A stretch of DNA of 64,000 bases from Lepidodermella squamata. Lineage: Eukaryota > Gastrotricha. The notes beneath the pieces were generated by a model, which searched no databases, was not told the origin of the DNA, and was given only the letters and a program-made list of their open reading frames with translations. Location: the NCBI GenBank assembly GCA_047495785.1, contig JBLDXI010000048.1, positions 1,116,001 through 1,180,000 on the forward strand, written 5' to 3'. Below are positions 1 through 9,646 of this stretch, piece by piece. The translations under genes were made by a program, and so were the position numbers. Position 1 is the stretch's first letter; each line of letters starts with the position of its first letter.

Positions 1-603
1 CCTGTCCAGATAAGTTAAAGAAAAATTAAAAAAATCTTGAACATAGTAATTAAGTATGTCAAGTAATTAGATTAAACAGTCCGGAGAAATTTGGTCCAGC
101 CGCCTAAGCCGCGTAAAACTACTGAAAAATACCAAAACCCCTATCGGGATTTTCCGTTTTATTTCGGTAATTTTCTATTTCTTTGTGGTTAAATTGCGGA
201 TAAAATATTCTCTAAGTAGGTTTAATTTAAAATGTTCTGCCAAATTAGAAACAGGTTCCGCAACTTTTCGAAGACGTTGTAGTTTTGTGAGGTCAACCCA
301 AATGGCGCGTAAAGATTCGAAGGTTTTAACCAACGTCGCTTTATCAGTCGATTTATTCAGCTTCTTCCGAGATTTAGGTAGCTTGTGGCTTGTGAACGAG
401 GTAAGCCACATTAACCTAAAAAAGCATTTCACCAGAGCGTTTTCGGATTCATTTAAAATTTGGATGAGGATGGATTCTTTGTAGAAGCGACTCCCTTTGT
501 AGGGGCGGATTGTAGCTTCGAAGCTCAATGAAACCAGTGTCTTTCCAACCAGTCAGTCACAAATTTACTCGATTTTCCGTGCTTGATCAATACAATTAGT
601 TTA
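1..603. other. Window start, no supported gene
   Basis: AT-rich sequence with no gene I can support. A 117-codon open frame on the minus strand (175-528) begins with TTG, has no family I recognise and overlaps a plus-strand frame of 99 codons, so neither is annotated as a gene. Confidence 0.5.
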
Positions 604-605
604 AA

Positions 606-675
606 TCGGCTTGTAACGAACATTTCCCGGCACCGTACTGATGATAGAGTTTGAAGAATTAAACTCTCAACCTGA
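606..675 (+). promoter_or_regulatory. Conserved upstream block of SB1-SB3
   Basis: A block of about 70 bases, starting CGGCTTGTAACGAAC and running through a TACTGATGAT segment to CTCAAC, occurs here and again at about 2553-2622 and 4223-4292. In each case it precedes a member of the first subfamily. It is probably duplicated promoter or 5' flank. In SB1 it is separated from the start codon by an inserted inverted-repeat element, whereas in SB2 and SB3 it lies about 145 bases upstream of the acceptor and ATG. Confidence 0.45.
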
Positions 676-752
676 TCTTACTAAATATGTGTTAAAAGTC
701 TAGCGTGTTTGTAACCACTTTTTCAAGTATCGAATTGGGGTCTTCCTTTTAC

Positions 753-1030
753 TGGAACCTAATTTGCTGTAACGGAACCAAATGTTGCAATTTTTCAGTG
801 GCCTGAAATCACTTTTCGGATATTTCTCACGGGTCAAGATAGACCACAATAAATCTACAAAAATCACCGGTAAATTCAGCATGACAGTCTCTACAAGACA
901 GAGTGTCCAATTCAGAACTCATGCTTCGCCTAAAATTGGTAGAAATATTCAAAAAATTACTCTTGGCAGGTTTCGAATTTGGTTCCGCTAAAGCTAATTA
1001 GGTTCCGCTCACGGTAAATTTGGTTCCGCT
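753..1030. mobile_element. Inverted-repeat (foldback) insertion in SB1 5' flank
   Basis: The left end carries GGAACCTAATTTGCTG and CGGAACCAAAT. The right end carries the inverse motifs (AATTTGGTTCCGCT, AATTAGGTTCCGCT), repeated two or three times. The sequence between has no counterpart upstream of SB2 or SB3, whose flanks otherwise align on both sides (AGCCTAGC... and AGTAGTCTGCT). It is most simply read as a short non-autonomous element inserted after the duplications. Target duplications were not resolved. Confidence 0.4.
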
Positions 1031-1103
1031 AAAAGATCCAGTAGTCTGCTTCTGCACATATTTTCCGTTTTCTTTTCTAGTGAGGTTGCTTTACTTGGCT
1101 CAG

Positions 1104-2381
1104 ATGTTTGAGAAAACATATTGTCGTGATCATTTATGCGAGTTTTGCAAAGACTATTGTTTTCTCACGAGATACGACTTCTTGATTCAACTGATTGCTG
1201 AGTTGGGAACTTTGCTGGCAGAATATGTTGGAAAATATGTCGTAATAATATCGAATTCTTACGGCCAATGGTGGTTCCTGCAAATATTTGAAGGTCTTAG
1301 ACTCTGGCTTGACCTTAGGGGCGACAATGTTATAGTCATATTGCCTCACCAGGAGGAACGTGAAGCATTCCTGATCCCGCTGAATCAAACTCTAGCTAAC
1401 CTTGAAGAACGGGACGAGCTATCTTTCCTCATGTTGATTTTTCGAGTGCGTGTTCTGTCGAGTTTGCAAGATAAAACTCAATTAATATCGTTCCTCTGCC
1501 GAAATTGGTCGTATTTGCCGAAATGCGTCTTGTACTCAACAGTCATTCATCTGTTCGAAACCGATTGCGACATTGATACGTATCGAGCTCTGGCTGATGT
1601 TGGGATCTTCAATTATGGTTCCGGTCGGGTTTGCAGAGATGTAACTGAAATGGAATCATTTGCTGAATTCATTCGACGTCTCTGCTGGAAATGTTTAAAT
1701 TGTGTCAAGTTGGACTATCCTAAGGCGCCGCTGGGAGAGATGGACATTCAAAAAATTCGCGTTTTGACGGATTTAATCTCGCGAATTTCCGATGATGTCA
1801 AAGATCGGATCCAAAATTGGAATATATCCTTGGAATACCTTGTGGATTTCACAGACTTTGAAAACCATGTCGATGTGTTCCGCGACTACATCGATGCCTC
1901 AAATATTTATAGGAGCGAATGTTTTTTGATGGAATCATTCCTTTCCAAGAATTATTCTTTGGCGTTGGCATTACTTCAGGCTTCAAGCCCTCTCGACCGA
2001 GATGTCTCCGTTCACCTTCTACATGAATTTCAACGCGTCTTCTTTCGGAACGCGGATATTAGCAAAACTTGGGTTTTCACCGCTATTCATCAACTTAGCC
2101 GCGGATTTTCTTCGCCTCGGTGGAAAGTGCTCCCTCTTAGCCTAGTTTCATGCTGTAGACAGGTTATTCTAACCCACCTTCCGAGAGGCTGCAAGATCCG
2201 TTCCAACGCTATCAATCAACTGGGGCTGCCGCAGATGCTTTGCGATTTTCTCAACCTGCAGGATATTTGCGAACTTGCGAGCAGTGGAAATCGACCACCG
2301 CATAGAGCCTATATGACAGGTGATGATGGCGACGACGATTACTTCTACGACTACGGTGACGGCGACGAATATCATGGATAA
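1104..2381 (+). CDS. SB1: SOCS-box family protein, subfamily 1
   Basis: Single-exon gene of 425 residues. ATG at 1104 was chosen because it follows an acceptor-like TTTTCTAG ending at 1080 and matches the start in SB2 and SB3; the open frame upstream begins only at TTG. Cys12/Cys15/Cys19 form the N-terminal C-x2-C-x3-C motif. A helical middle is followed by an ankyrin-like ALALLQASSPLD helix. The C-terminus has a SOCS-box-like module: LSLVSCCRQVIL (BC-box), then GLPQMLCDFLNLQDI (Cul5-box-like). The last ~20 residues are an acidic Asp/Gly/Tyr tail encoded by GAY triplets. By family analogy it would be a substrate receptor of an Elongin B/C-Cullin ligase. The 3' third is identical to SB2, while the 5' two thirds are clearly diverged from it. 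Confidence 0.85.
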   Translation: MFEKTYCRDHLCEFCKDYCFLTRYDFLIQLIAELGTLLAEYVGKYVVIISNSYGQWWFLQIFEGLRLWLDLRGDNVIVILPHQEEREAFLIPLNQTLANLEERDELSFLMLIFRVRVLSSLQDKTQLISFLCRNWSYLPKCVLYSTVIHLFETDCDIDTYRALADVGIFNYGSGRVCRDVTEMESFAEFIRRLCWKCLNCVKLDYPKAPLGEMDIQKIRVLTDLISRISDDVKDRIQNWNISLEYLVDFTDFENHVDVFRDYIDASNIYRSECFLMESFLSKNYSLALALLQASSPLDRDVSVHLLHEFQRVFFRNADISKTWVFTAIHQLSRGFSSPRWKVLPLSLVSCCRQVILTHLPRGCKIRSNAINQLGLPQMLCDFLNLQDICELASSGNRPPHRAYMTGDDGDDDYFYDYGDGDEYHG

Positions 2382-5300
2382 TAATTCTTTGAACGTGATA
2401 AATATTAACGATAGACAGGGGTATATTTTTGTGATCAATTGATCGGTACATGTGCAAATCAAATATTTTCAGAGCATATTTCGTCTCTTTTGGCTCAATT
2501 GTTAACTATTTTGTGTTTTAGATCGAACTTGATGTATAAAATTTGTTCAACCCGGCTTGTAACGAACTTTTCCTGGCACGGTACTGATGATCGAGTTTGA
2601 AGATTAAAATTCTCAACTTGTTATTCACTTCAATCAGCAAAAAAGCCTAGCATTGTAGATACCTGTGTTTCTTCCTATCGAGTAGTCTGCTATTTTCATT
2701 ACACACTTGCAATATTTTCTATTTTTTGCCAATGTCTTTTCCAGCATAGTGCTTGCACTTGGCTCATATGTTTGAGAAAACGTATTGTCTTGATCGTTTA
2801 TGCGAGTTTTGCGAAGACTATTGTTTTCTCACGAGATACGACTTCTTAATTCAACTGATTGCTGAGTTGGAAACTTTGCTGGCAGAATATGTGGGGAAAT
2901 TCGACGTAATAATATCGAATTCTTACGGCCAATGGTGGTTCCCGCAAATTTTTGAAGACCTTGGTCTTTGGCTTGACGATAAGGGTGACAATATACTAGT
3001 CATACTTCCTCACCAGGAGGAACTTGAAACGTTCTCGATCGCGCTGAATCAAACTCTAGCTAACCTTGAAGAATTGGACGAGCTTTCCTTCCCCCTTTTG
3101 ATCTTTCGAGTGCGTGTTCTATCGAGTTTGCAAGATAAAGCTCAATTGACATCGTTTATTTGCCGAAATTGGTGGAATCTGCCGAAATGTGTCTTGTATT
3201 CTACAATCATTCATCTTTTCGATACTGATTTCGACATTGATACTTATCGAACTTTTGCTGATGTTGGGATCTTCAATTCTGGTCCCGGCCGGGTGTATGA
3301 CGATGGAACTGAAATGAAAGCATTTGTCGAATTCATTCGACGTTTCTGCCAAAAATGCTGCGTAGATCGGTTCGAGCGGTTCCGTCCCACGCGGACCCTT
3401 GAGGAGATTGACATTCAGAAATTTCCCGTTTTGACGGATTTGATCCCGCGAATTTCCGATGATGTGAAAGATTTGATCGATGATTGGAATATTTCCCTAG
3501 AATGCCTTGCGGATTACATGGACTTTGAAAATCACGGCGATTTGTTCTGTGACTTGATTGACGCCACAAAGAGTTTCAAAAATGAAAAGTTAATGTTGGG
3601 CTCACTCCTTCTTAAGAATTATCCTCTGATGTTGGTATTACTTAAGGCTTCAAGCCCTTTCGATCGAGACTTTTCTGTTCGTCTTCTTCGTGAATTTAAA
3701 CTCTACGGCTTTTGGACCAAGGATATTATTAGCAAAACTTGGGTTTTCACCGCTATTCATCAACTTAGCCGCGGATTTTCTTCGCCTCGGTGGAAAGTGC
3801 TCCCTCTTAGCCTAGTTTCATGCTGTAGACAGGTTATTCTAACCCACCTTCCGAGAGGCTGCAAGATCCGTTCCAACGCTATCAATCAACTGGGGCTGCC
3901 GCAGATGCTTTGCGATTTTCTCAACCTGCAGGATATTTGCGAACTTGCGAGCAGTGGAAATCGACCACCGCATAGAGCCTATATGACAGGTGATGATGGC
4001 GACGACGATTACTTCTACGACTACGGTGACGGCGACGAATATCATGGATAATAATTCTTTGAACGTGATAAATATTAACGATAGACAGGGGTATATTTTT
4101 GTGATCAATTGATCGGTACATGTGCAAATCAAATATTTTCAGAGCATATTTCGTCTCTTTTGGCTCAATTGTTAACTATTTTGTGTTTTAGATCGAACTT
4201 GATGTATAAAATTTGTTCAACCCGGCTTGTAACGAACTTTTCCTGGCACGGTACTGATGATCGAGTTTGAAGATTAAAATTCTCAACTTGTTATTCACTT
4301 CAATCAGCAAAAAAGCCTAGCATTGTAGATACCTGTGTTTCTTCCTATCGAGTAGTCTGCTATTTTCATTACACACTTGCAATATTTTCTATTTTTTGCC
4401 AATGTCTTTTCCAGCATAGTGCTTGCACTTGGCTCATATGTTTGAGAAAACGTATTGTCTTGATCGTTTATGCGAGTTTTGCGAAGACTATTGTTTTCTC
4501 ACGAGATACGACTTCTTAATTCAACTGATTGCTGAGTTGGAAACTTTGCTGGCAGAATATGTGGGGAAATTCGACGTAATAATATCGAATTCTTACGGCC
4601 AATGGTGGTTCCCGCAAATTTTTGAAGACCTTGGTCTTTGGCTTGACGATAAGGGTGACAATATACTAGTCATACTTCCTCACCAGGAGGAACTTGAAAC
4701 GTTCTCGATCGCGCTGAATCAAACTCTAGCTAACCTTGAAGAATTGGACGAGCTTTCCTTCCCCCTTTTGATCTTTCGAGTGCGTGTTCTATCGAGTTTG
4801 CAAGATAAAGCTCAATTGACATCGTTTATTTGCCGAAATTGGTGGAATCTGCCGAAATGTGTCTTGTATTCTACAATCATTCATCTTTTCGATACTGATT
4901 TCGACATTGATACTTATCGAACTTTTGCTGATGTTGGGATCTTCAATTCTGGTCCCGGCCGGGTGTATGACGATGGAACTGAAATGAAAGCATTTGTCGA
5001 ATTCATTCGACGTTTCTGCCAAAAATGCTGCGTAGATCGGTTCGAGCGGTTCCGTCCCACGCGGACCCTTGAGGAGATTGACATTCAGAAATTTCCCGTT
5101 TTGACGGATTTGATCCCGCGAATTTCCGATGATGTGAAAGATTTGATCGATGATTGGAATATTTCCCTAGAATGCCTTGCGGATTACATGGACTTTGAAA
5201 ATCACGGCGATTTGTTCTGTGACTTGATTGACGCCACAAAGAGTTTCAAAAATGAAAAGTTAATGTTGGGCTCACTCCTTCTTAAGAATTATCCTCTGAT

Positions 5301-5446
5301 GTTGGTATTACTTAAGGCTTCAAGCCCTTTCGATCGAGACTTTTCTGTTCGTCTTCTTCGTGAATTTAAACTCTACGGCTTTTGGACCAAGGATATTATT
5401 AGCAAAACTTGGGTTTTCACCGCTATTCATCAACTTAGCCGCGGAT
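2061..5446 (+). repeat. 1670-bp tandem duplication that created SB2
   Basis: Bases 2061-3730 and 3731-5400 are tandem copies with a period of exactly 1670: the AGCAAAACTTGGG tract lies at 2061, 3731 and 5401, and the start codons lie at 2768 and 4438. The unit runs from late in one coding region to the same point in the next. SB2 therefore carries SB3's 5' part and SB1's 3' part. The junction lies within a shared ~46-base tract, bounded by a GGATATT/GGATATTATT difference upstream and a GGATTTTC/GGATTCTC difference downstream. The copies look virtually identical, so the event is recent or an assembly duplication must be excluded. Confidence 0.85.
2768..4051 (+). CDS. SB2: SOCS-box family protein, SB3/SB1 chimera
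   Basis: Single-exon gene of 427 residues. ATG 2768 follows TTTTCCAG at about 2736-2743, a likely acceptor. The first ~320 residues are identical to SB3, including the Cys12/Cys15/Cys19 motif. From ISKTWVFTAIHQ onward the protein is identical to SB1, including the SOCS box (LSLVSCCRQVIL; GLPQMLCDFLNLQDI) and the Asp/Gly/Tyr-rich acidic tail. It is thus a hybrid receptor pairing SB3's putative recognition region with SB1's tail, produced by the 1670-bp duplication. The intergenic stretch to SB3 is also a copy of the SB1-SB2 intergenic stretch. The frame is intact, with no sign of decay. Confidence 0.85.
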   Translation: MFEKTYCLDRLCEFCEDYCFLTRYDFLIQLIAELETLLAEYVGKFDVIISNSYGQWWFPQIFEDLGLWLDDKGDNILVILPHQEELETFSIALNQTLANLEELDELSFPLLIFRVRVLSSLQDKAQLTSFICRNWWNLPKCVLYSTIIHLFDTDFDIDTYRTFADVGIFNSGPGRVYDDGTEMKAFVEFIRRFCQKCCVDRFERFRPTRTLEEIDIQKFPVLTDLIPRISDDVKDLIDDWNISLECLADYMDFENHGDLFCDLIDATKSFKNEKLMLGSLLLKNYPLMLVLLKASSPFDRDFSVRLLREFKLYGFWTKDIISKTWVFTAIHQLSRGFSSPRWKVLPLSLVSCCRQVILTHLPRGCKIRSNAINQLGLPQMLCDFLNLQDICELASSGNRPPHRAYMTGDDGDDDYFYDYGDGDEYHG

Positions 5447-5724
5447 TCTCTTCGCCTCGGTGGAAAGTGCTCCCTCTTAGCCTAGTTTCATGCTGTAGAC
5501 ATGTTATTCTAACCCACCTTCCGAGAGGCTGCAAGATCCGTTCCAACGCTATTAATCAACTGGGGCTGCCGCAGGTGCTTTGCGATTTTCTCAACCTGCA
5601 GGATATCTGCGAACTTGCGAGCAGAGGCATTCAGCCACCGCCCAGAAATGATCGTTATATGCCAAGTGACGATGGAGACGACGATCACTTCGACGACAAC
5701 GATGGCGACGATGATTATTGGTGA
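4438..5724 (+). CDS. SB3: SOCS-box family protein, subfamily 1
   Basis: Single-exon gene of 428 residues. Its start context is the same as SB2, with ATG 4438 after TTTTCCAG. It has the C-x2-C-x3-C motif at residues 12-19 and a middle region identical to SB2. It carries its own version of the SOCS box (LSLVSCCRHVIL; GLPQVLCDFLNLQDI) and a strongly acidic tail containing DDGDDDHFDDNDGDDDYW. Only ~150 bases separate its stop from SB4's ATG, with TTTTAG just before that ATG, so SB3 and SB4 could be a two-gene operon if the host trans-splices. Function as a ubiquitin-ligase receptor is inferred from the SOCS-like end. Confidence 0.85.
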   Translation: MFEKTYCLDRLCEFCEDYCFLTRYDFLIQLIAELETLLAEYVGKFDVIISNSYGQWWFPQIFEDLGLWLDDKGDNILVILPHQEELETFSIALNQTLANLEELDELSFPLLIFRVRVLSSLQDKAQLTSFICRNWWNLPKCVLYSTIIHLFDTDFDIDTYRTFADVGIFNSGPGRVYDDGTEMKAFVEFIRRFCQKCCVDRFERFRPTRTLEEIDIQKFPVLTDLIPRISDDVKDLIDDWNISLECLADYMDFENHGDLFCDLIDATKSFKNEKLMLGSLLLKNYPLMLVLLKASSPFDRDFSVRLLREFKLYGFWTKDIISKTWVFTAIHQLSRGFSSPRWKVLPLSLVSCCRHVILTHLPRGCKIRSNAINQLGLPQVLCDFLNLQDICELASRGIQPPPRNDRYMPSDDGDDDHFDDNDGDDDYW

Positions 5725-5873
5725 TCGAATGTGTCAACAAAAATTCCTTTCAAGTGATGAAAACTAATGACGAGATGATATATACTTATTTTTGTGATCG
5801 AAGTGATCCATGAATGTGCAAATGAAATATTTTCTGATCATATTTCTCTTCTACTTCGTATTTTAGACATATT

Positions 5874-7118
5874 ATGAGCCAGTTTAGCTCGTGTACTATC
5901 GAACGATTTTGCGAATTTTGCAGGGACACCTGTTTTCTAGCCAAGAAAAAATTTCGCAAGGCTTTAAAACATCAACTTGCCTCATTTCTCGCGAGCGATT
6001 CCAATCTTCAAGTTGTAATTGTTGATGATAATCTTTTCGATCATGATTTCACCGGATTGCTAATCGAGACCACCATCGAATGTTGGTCGGCAAACTTGCG
6101 CGTTGTTATACTGGACCAGTCGCCTCGCCAAGAATCTTTCGCCTTCAACGATTGCAAAAAATCGGAGTTGTTGGCTAAATTTTCCGAGCATATTTCGGAG
6201 ATTGTGGAAATTCCACCGAATTTGGCTCCGTTCCTTGTTTTCGCCGCAAGTGTTTTTCAACAGGAGTACTGGCTAGAAGATCTGCGGAATCTCATCAGTA
6301 AATTCGGCCATATGATTCCTGAATGTTATCTAATGAAAATGAGCATTGAAGGTTTACCAAATCCTGAATCTTTTTTGACTTATCAAACAATTTTCGATGC
6401 CTTGCAATGTCGCATTGGCAACAGGATGAGTCACGAAGTATTCGAACGATTTCTGGCTAAATATCTTGAATCTTGCTGGAACGCTATTAGAGATGACTGG
6501 GACGAGGTGATCGAGATTCTGGTGGATCTAGTTCCAAAAATTGATAAAGAAGTGTTGAACAGCATGGGTTCAATTGCCTATAAAATGCAGCGTCTTATTT
6601 TCAATAAAATGAGGCCTTTAAGTGGCGGCCTTCTCGTAGATTACATCGATGCCTTGAAATGCTATGAAAATGCTTATCTACCTCTGGAAGCCATTGAATT
6701 TGGTCGAAACTTGGCTTTTCTACGTTTACTACAAGCCGGCTGCTCAGTCGCGTGGCTTATGAGCCTATGTGACTCGAGTTTCGATCCACCTCGTCGCCTC
6801 GTTGAATTGATTGAAGTAGTTTGCAGCGAGCTGTTGCACAAATCTGACTTAGCGTCAGTTCGCTTCATGTTCATTACGCGTAAATCAAAGCACGATCGTC
6901 CGTCCATTAATTTGTCATCGTGTTGCAGGCGTGTGATCCTTCGCAGTCTGCCGAAAGGCTGGCGGGCTCGGAAAAATGCGATCAATCAGCTTCAATTGCC
7001 GAAAATTCTTACTGATTTTCTCATGTTGCGCGACATCGCACGCGCCATCGAGTTGTATTCCGACTCTCTGTTGGTGCAGCCAAAACGGGTCCATTTCTGC
7101 CTCAATTTCTTCGATTAA
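5874..7118 (+). CDS. SB4: SOCS-box family protein, subfamily 2
   Basis: Single-exon gene of 414 residues. ATG 5874 lies 8 bases after an acceptor-like GTATTTTAG. Cys13/Cys16/Cys20 form the N-terminal motif (FCEFCRDTCFLA). Next come two hydrophobic strand-like segments (LQVVIVDD and LRVVILDQ) of a possible alpha/beta subdomain. Around residue 280 is the ankyrin-like LAFLRLLQAGCSVA helix. The SOCS-box-like module covers about residues 344-388: INLSSCCRRVILRSLPKG is the BC-box part and LPKILTDFLMLRDI the Cul5-box-like part. A 26-residue tail of no recognised type follows. It is closest to SB5 and only distantly similar to SB1-SB3. Confidence 0.85.
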   Translation: MSQFSSCTIERFCEFCRDTCFLAKKKFRKALKHQLASFLASDSNLQVVIVDDNLFDHDFTGLLIETTIECWSANLRVVILDQSPRQESFAFNDCKKSELLAKFSEHISEIVEIPPNLAPFLVFAASVFQQEYWLEDLRNLISKFGHMIPECYLMKMSIEGLPNPESFLTYQTIFDALQCRIGNRMSHEVFERFLAKYLESCWNAIRDDWDEVIEILVDLVPKIDKEVLNSMGSIAYKMQRLIFNKMRPLSGGLLVDYIDALKCYENAYLPLEAIEFGRNLAFLRLLQAGCSVAWLMSLCDSSFDPPRRLVELIEVVCSELLHKSDLASVRFMFITRKSKHDRPSINLSSCCRRVILRSLPKGWRARKNAINQLQLPKILTDFLMLRDIARAIELYSDSLLVQPKRVHFCLNFFD

Positions 7119-7460
7119 AGAACTGCTTCAAAGTCTCTGTGATTAACATTTCGCTTTCATGACTTTTTTGGTGAAGATATGGCTTGAATTTTGTGAAAAA
7201 TCAAAATTATTTATTGATTCATTTTTTGAATTCTTCTCAGAATTCTATACATCTCTCCGTTCAGAGTGATCTACAACGTTACGAGAAAACTCGAATTTTC
7301 CTGTTTTTCAGCTTTCCTATTTTTTAGAACGCATTATTATTTTAATGATCAAATAACCGAAAAGAGGTGGTTCTGTGGTGTTTTTATTGGAAATTCCCGA
7401 ACGTATAAATTGCGAGTGAACTCTCCCTTCCCGTCACGATTTTTCGAATACTTCGAATAC

Positions 7461-7931
7461 TCTTGTTTCACGATGGATTTCAAGGTATTGGAAACCCTAA
7501 TTATCAGCGAGACAGCAGTCCTTAAATTTTTCGAATCCGATTCTTGCAGCGACGTGACATTTGCTTATCAAGCCTTTTGAAGTTGTCCTCGTCAATTTCG
7601 GTTAGAGTGAATAAGATAGCAACGTTGGGCTTACGAAAGTTGGATTTTCGAAAATTTGCATGCTCACTGAGGTCCAAACAGTCCTGATTGACTTGAACGA
7701 TTAACATGAAAACGGTTTGGCGTTTGCTCAAAATTTGAGAGCCATGGCCATGTTTTCAGAACTTCATCGGCGTCTCGGCTTACAAACGGCAGCTCATTTT
7801 TGAATTCCTTGGATTCCTTGACCCTGGCATTACTTCAGACTAGCTCTTCATTCTACCTACTGGAACCGCTTTAATGCGGTAAATTAACTTGGATTCTTTT
7901 CGATTTTCTCAGCCTGAAAGATCTTGCGTAA
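7461..7931 (+). pseudogene. Relic of a SOCS-box family gene
   Basis: Fragments of the family survive in order but in different frames. At about 7530-7577 a segment encodes SDSCSDVTFAYQAF and then a stop (compare the TYQAF segment of intact members). At about 7825 CTGGCATTACTTCAGACTAG corresponds to SB1's LALLQASS helix. At 7902-7931 the sequence encodes DFLSLKDLA and a stop, matching the family's DFLxLxDI end. The BC-box region is nearly erased. This is an old dead copy between SB4 and SB5. Confidence 0.6.
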
Positions 7932-8102
7932 CTTCTGCTCTTTAAAATATGATCATAATTGTTGCTGTAAGAATTTCTTGATTGAAGATTGAATTGATCG
8001 ATGTGATTTCCGATAAAATTGATCCCCTAATCTTACTCCACCACGTTTTCGTTTCTAGCTTTACAAAAATTATTGAAGTATTTTTTGAGCTGGTTTTTGC
8101 TG

Positions 8103-9407
8103 ATGAATCTTTTGCATTGGCTTGGATTGGGCCATTCCGCGAAATTTTGCGAATTTTGCAATGACAAATGCTTCCTGGCCAAACGCGAATTTCGAAAAGC
8201 TCTGCTACGGGACCTTGTCGCAGTTCTCGCGACATCCGAGCGTAATCTACATGTTGTGATCGCCGAGGCGGGCAAGCAATTCGATTTCAGCAAATGGCTC
8301 GTCGATATTGAGATCAAAAGCTGGTCTACTGTGATGCGTGTCGTTATACTCGAATTATCGCCCAGCTACCCGAAATTGACTTACTATGAAACTGAACAGA
8401 AACAGTTGAATTTTTCCAGGAAACTCGCTGAATATTTGCTGGCAATTGCGAGAGGTAGCCACGAAATGACGCCGATTCTCGTTTTTCTAGTTTCCCTACT
8501 GCTGCAGAACAATGATTTCGCAAATTTGCGGTTAATTCTTCTAGAATTTGGATCGCATATTCCTAAATGTTTGCGATTGAAAATGAGCGTTCTAGCTTTG
8601 ACCAGTTGCGCAGATTCTGACCCGATTTTGACCAGCCAAGCCTTTCTGAATTTCGGACCTTATTTCGCCAATAAATCGATTTTTCTGAGGCATGAATCGA
8701 ATTGCAAAAAATGCGCTGAATTCGTTAAAATTGCGGAGAAATACATTGAATCCTGTTGTAAAATCATCGAATTTCCGAATAACGACAAAGAACTATTCAC
8801 TAGAATCGTCAAGATTCTTGTGGATCTGATTCCGAAAATTTATCCTGATCTAATTTGTGAGATGAAGCCAGCTTCCTCCCTGATTCCGATCGCCCTATTC
8901 CATCCAATGATGAAGGAGTTTGAAGATCTTTTCGTTGATTTGATCGACGCCTCAAGGTCCTATGAGAATCAAGATTTGCTGAATGTCACTATTCACTCCG
9001 AACACTATTTCGTATTTCTGAAATTGCTGCAAGCCGGCTGCCATCCGATTGCTCAAGATTCATTCGATTTAAATTTTCAGAACCTTATCCAGCGATGTAA
9101 TTCATTACCTGCCGCTTGGACTCAACTTCGCCCGATTTCGGAAACTACGACATTTCTTCTTCGTTCAGAGTCGAGCTTGAATTTTGAGACGCCGTTGAAT
9201 TTGCCCTCATTTTGCCGAAGAAAAATACTTGAAAGCCTGCCGAAAGGCTGGAGGGCTCGGAAAAATGCAATCGATCAGCTTCAACTGCCGAAGAATCTCA
9301 CTGATTATCTGATGTTGCAGGATATTGCTGAAATCACGAACCTTGAGCAAGCCGATCATAACAACAATGGTGCTCGTTCCCTCATGATTATTAATGATGA
9401 TTATTAA
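8103..9407 (+). CDS. SB5: SOCS-box family protein, subfamily 2
   Basis: Single-exon gene of 434 residues from ATG 8103; the open frame continues upstream only to a TTG, and a TTTCTAG acceptor-like site is at about 8052-8058. Cys16/Cys19/Cys23 give the N-terminal motif (FCEFCNDKCFLAK). Strand-like LHVVIAEA and MRVVILEL follow. The ankyrin-like segment is FVFLKLLQAGCHPI. The SOCS-like end has LNLPSFCRRKILESLPKG and then LPKNLTDYLMLQDI, where the DYL form is closest to the canonical SOCS consensus. A short Asn/Asp-rich tail follows. No signal peptide or membrane segment is evident, so it is probably intracellular. Confidence 0.85.
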   Translation: MNLLHWLGLGHSAKFCEFCNDKCFLAKREFRKALLRDLVAVLATSERNLHVVIAEAGKQFDFSKWLVDIEIKSWSTVMRVVILELSPSYPKLTYYETEQKQLNFSRKLAEYLLAIARGSHEMTPILVFLVSLLLQNNDFANLRLILLEFGSHIPKCLRLKMSVLALTSCADSDPILTSQAFLNFGPYFANKSIFLRHESNCKKCAEFVKIAEKYIESCCKIIEFPNNDKELFTRIVKILVDLIPKIYPDLICEMKPASSLIPIALFHPMMKEFEDLFVDLIDASRSYENQDLLNVTIHSEHYFVFLKLLQAGCHPIAQDSFDLNFQNLIQRCNSLPAAWTQLRPISETTTFLLRSESSLNFETPLNLPSFCRRKILESLPKGWRARKNAIDQLQLPKNLTDYLMLQDIAEITNLEQADHNNNGARSLMIINDDY

Positions 9408-9612
9408 TGAATTCTTGACGGCTGTCGGGTTACCTAGATATTTTTGTGCTCACTTATTGACTTATTGATGTCTCTGGTTAAAATTTATTAAATTTCATCT
9501 TTATTTTTTTTAGAATTTTTATGTACAATCAATGAAAACTATGTGTCGATGTGCAACTCAGTTTCGAGAAGGTCGAGAATGAAAAAATGTAAACCCGTCT
9601 GATCAGCCGAAG

Positions 9613-9646
9613 CACATTTCCAGGCTTGCCTATGTTTCGTCCGCGA
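9613..9646 (+). repeat. Solo copy of a foldback-element terminus
   Basis: GCACATTTCCAGGCTTGCC followed by TATGTTTCGTCCGCG matches the terminal inverted repeat of the element at 17184-17767. No opposite end was found nearby, so this is a truncated or solo terminus. The rest of 9408-10024 shows only AT-rich sequence with no gene. Confidence 0.45.

Noticed and set aside
175-528. Minus-strand 117-codon frame at the window start
   Set aside because: It starts with TTG, has no recognisable domain and shares the interval with a plus-strand frame. It could be an exon, but nothing supports it.
1120-1200. C-x2-C-x3-C motif of the SB proteins as a radical-SAM cluster site, given viperin nearby
   Set aside because: The radical-SAM order is C-x3-C-x2-C, and no GGEP-like or SAM-binding segment follows. 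The motif is reversed in spacing and the fold is helical.
2169-4132. Minus-strand frames of 68-97 codons opposite SB1 and SB2
   Set aside because: They are shadows of the coding strand, duplicated only because the genes are duplicated. They share no features of a protein family.
7266-7580. 104-codon frame after SB4 as an independent gene
   Set aside because: Its 3' part matches a decayed SB family segment (TFAYQAF), so it is treated as part of a relic.
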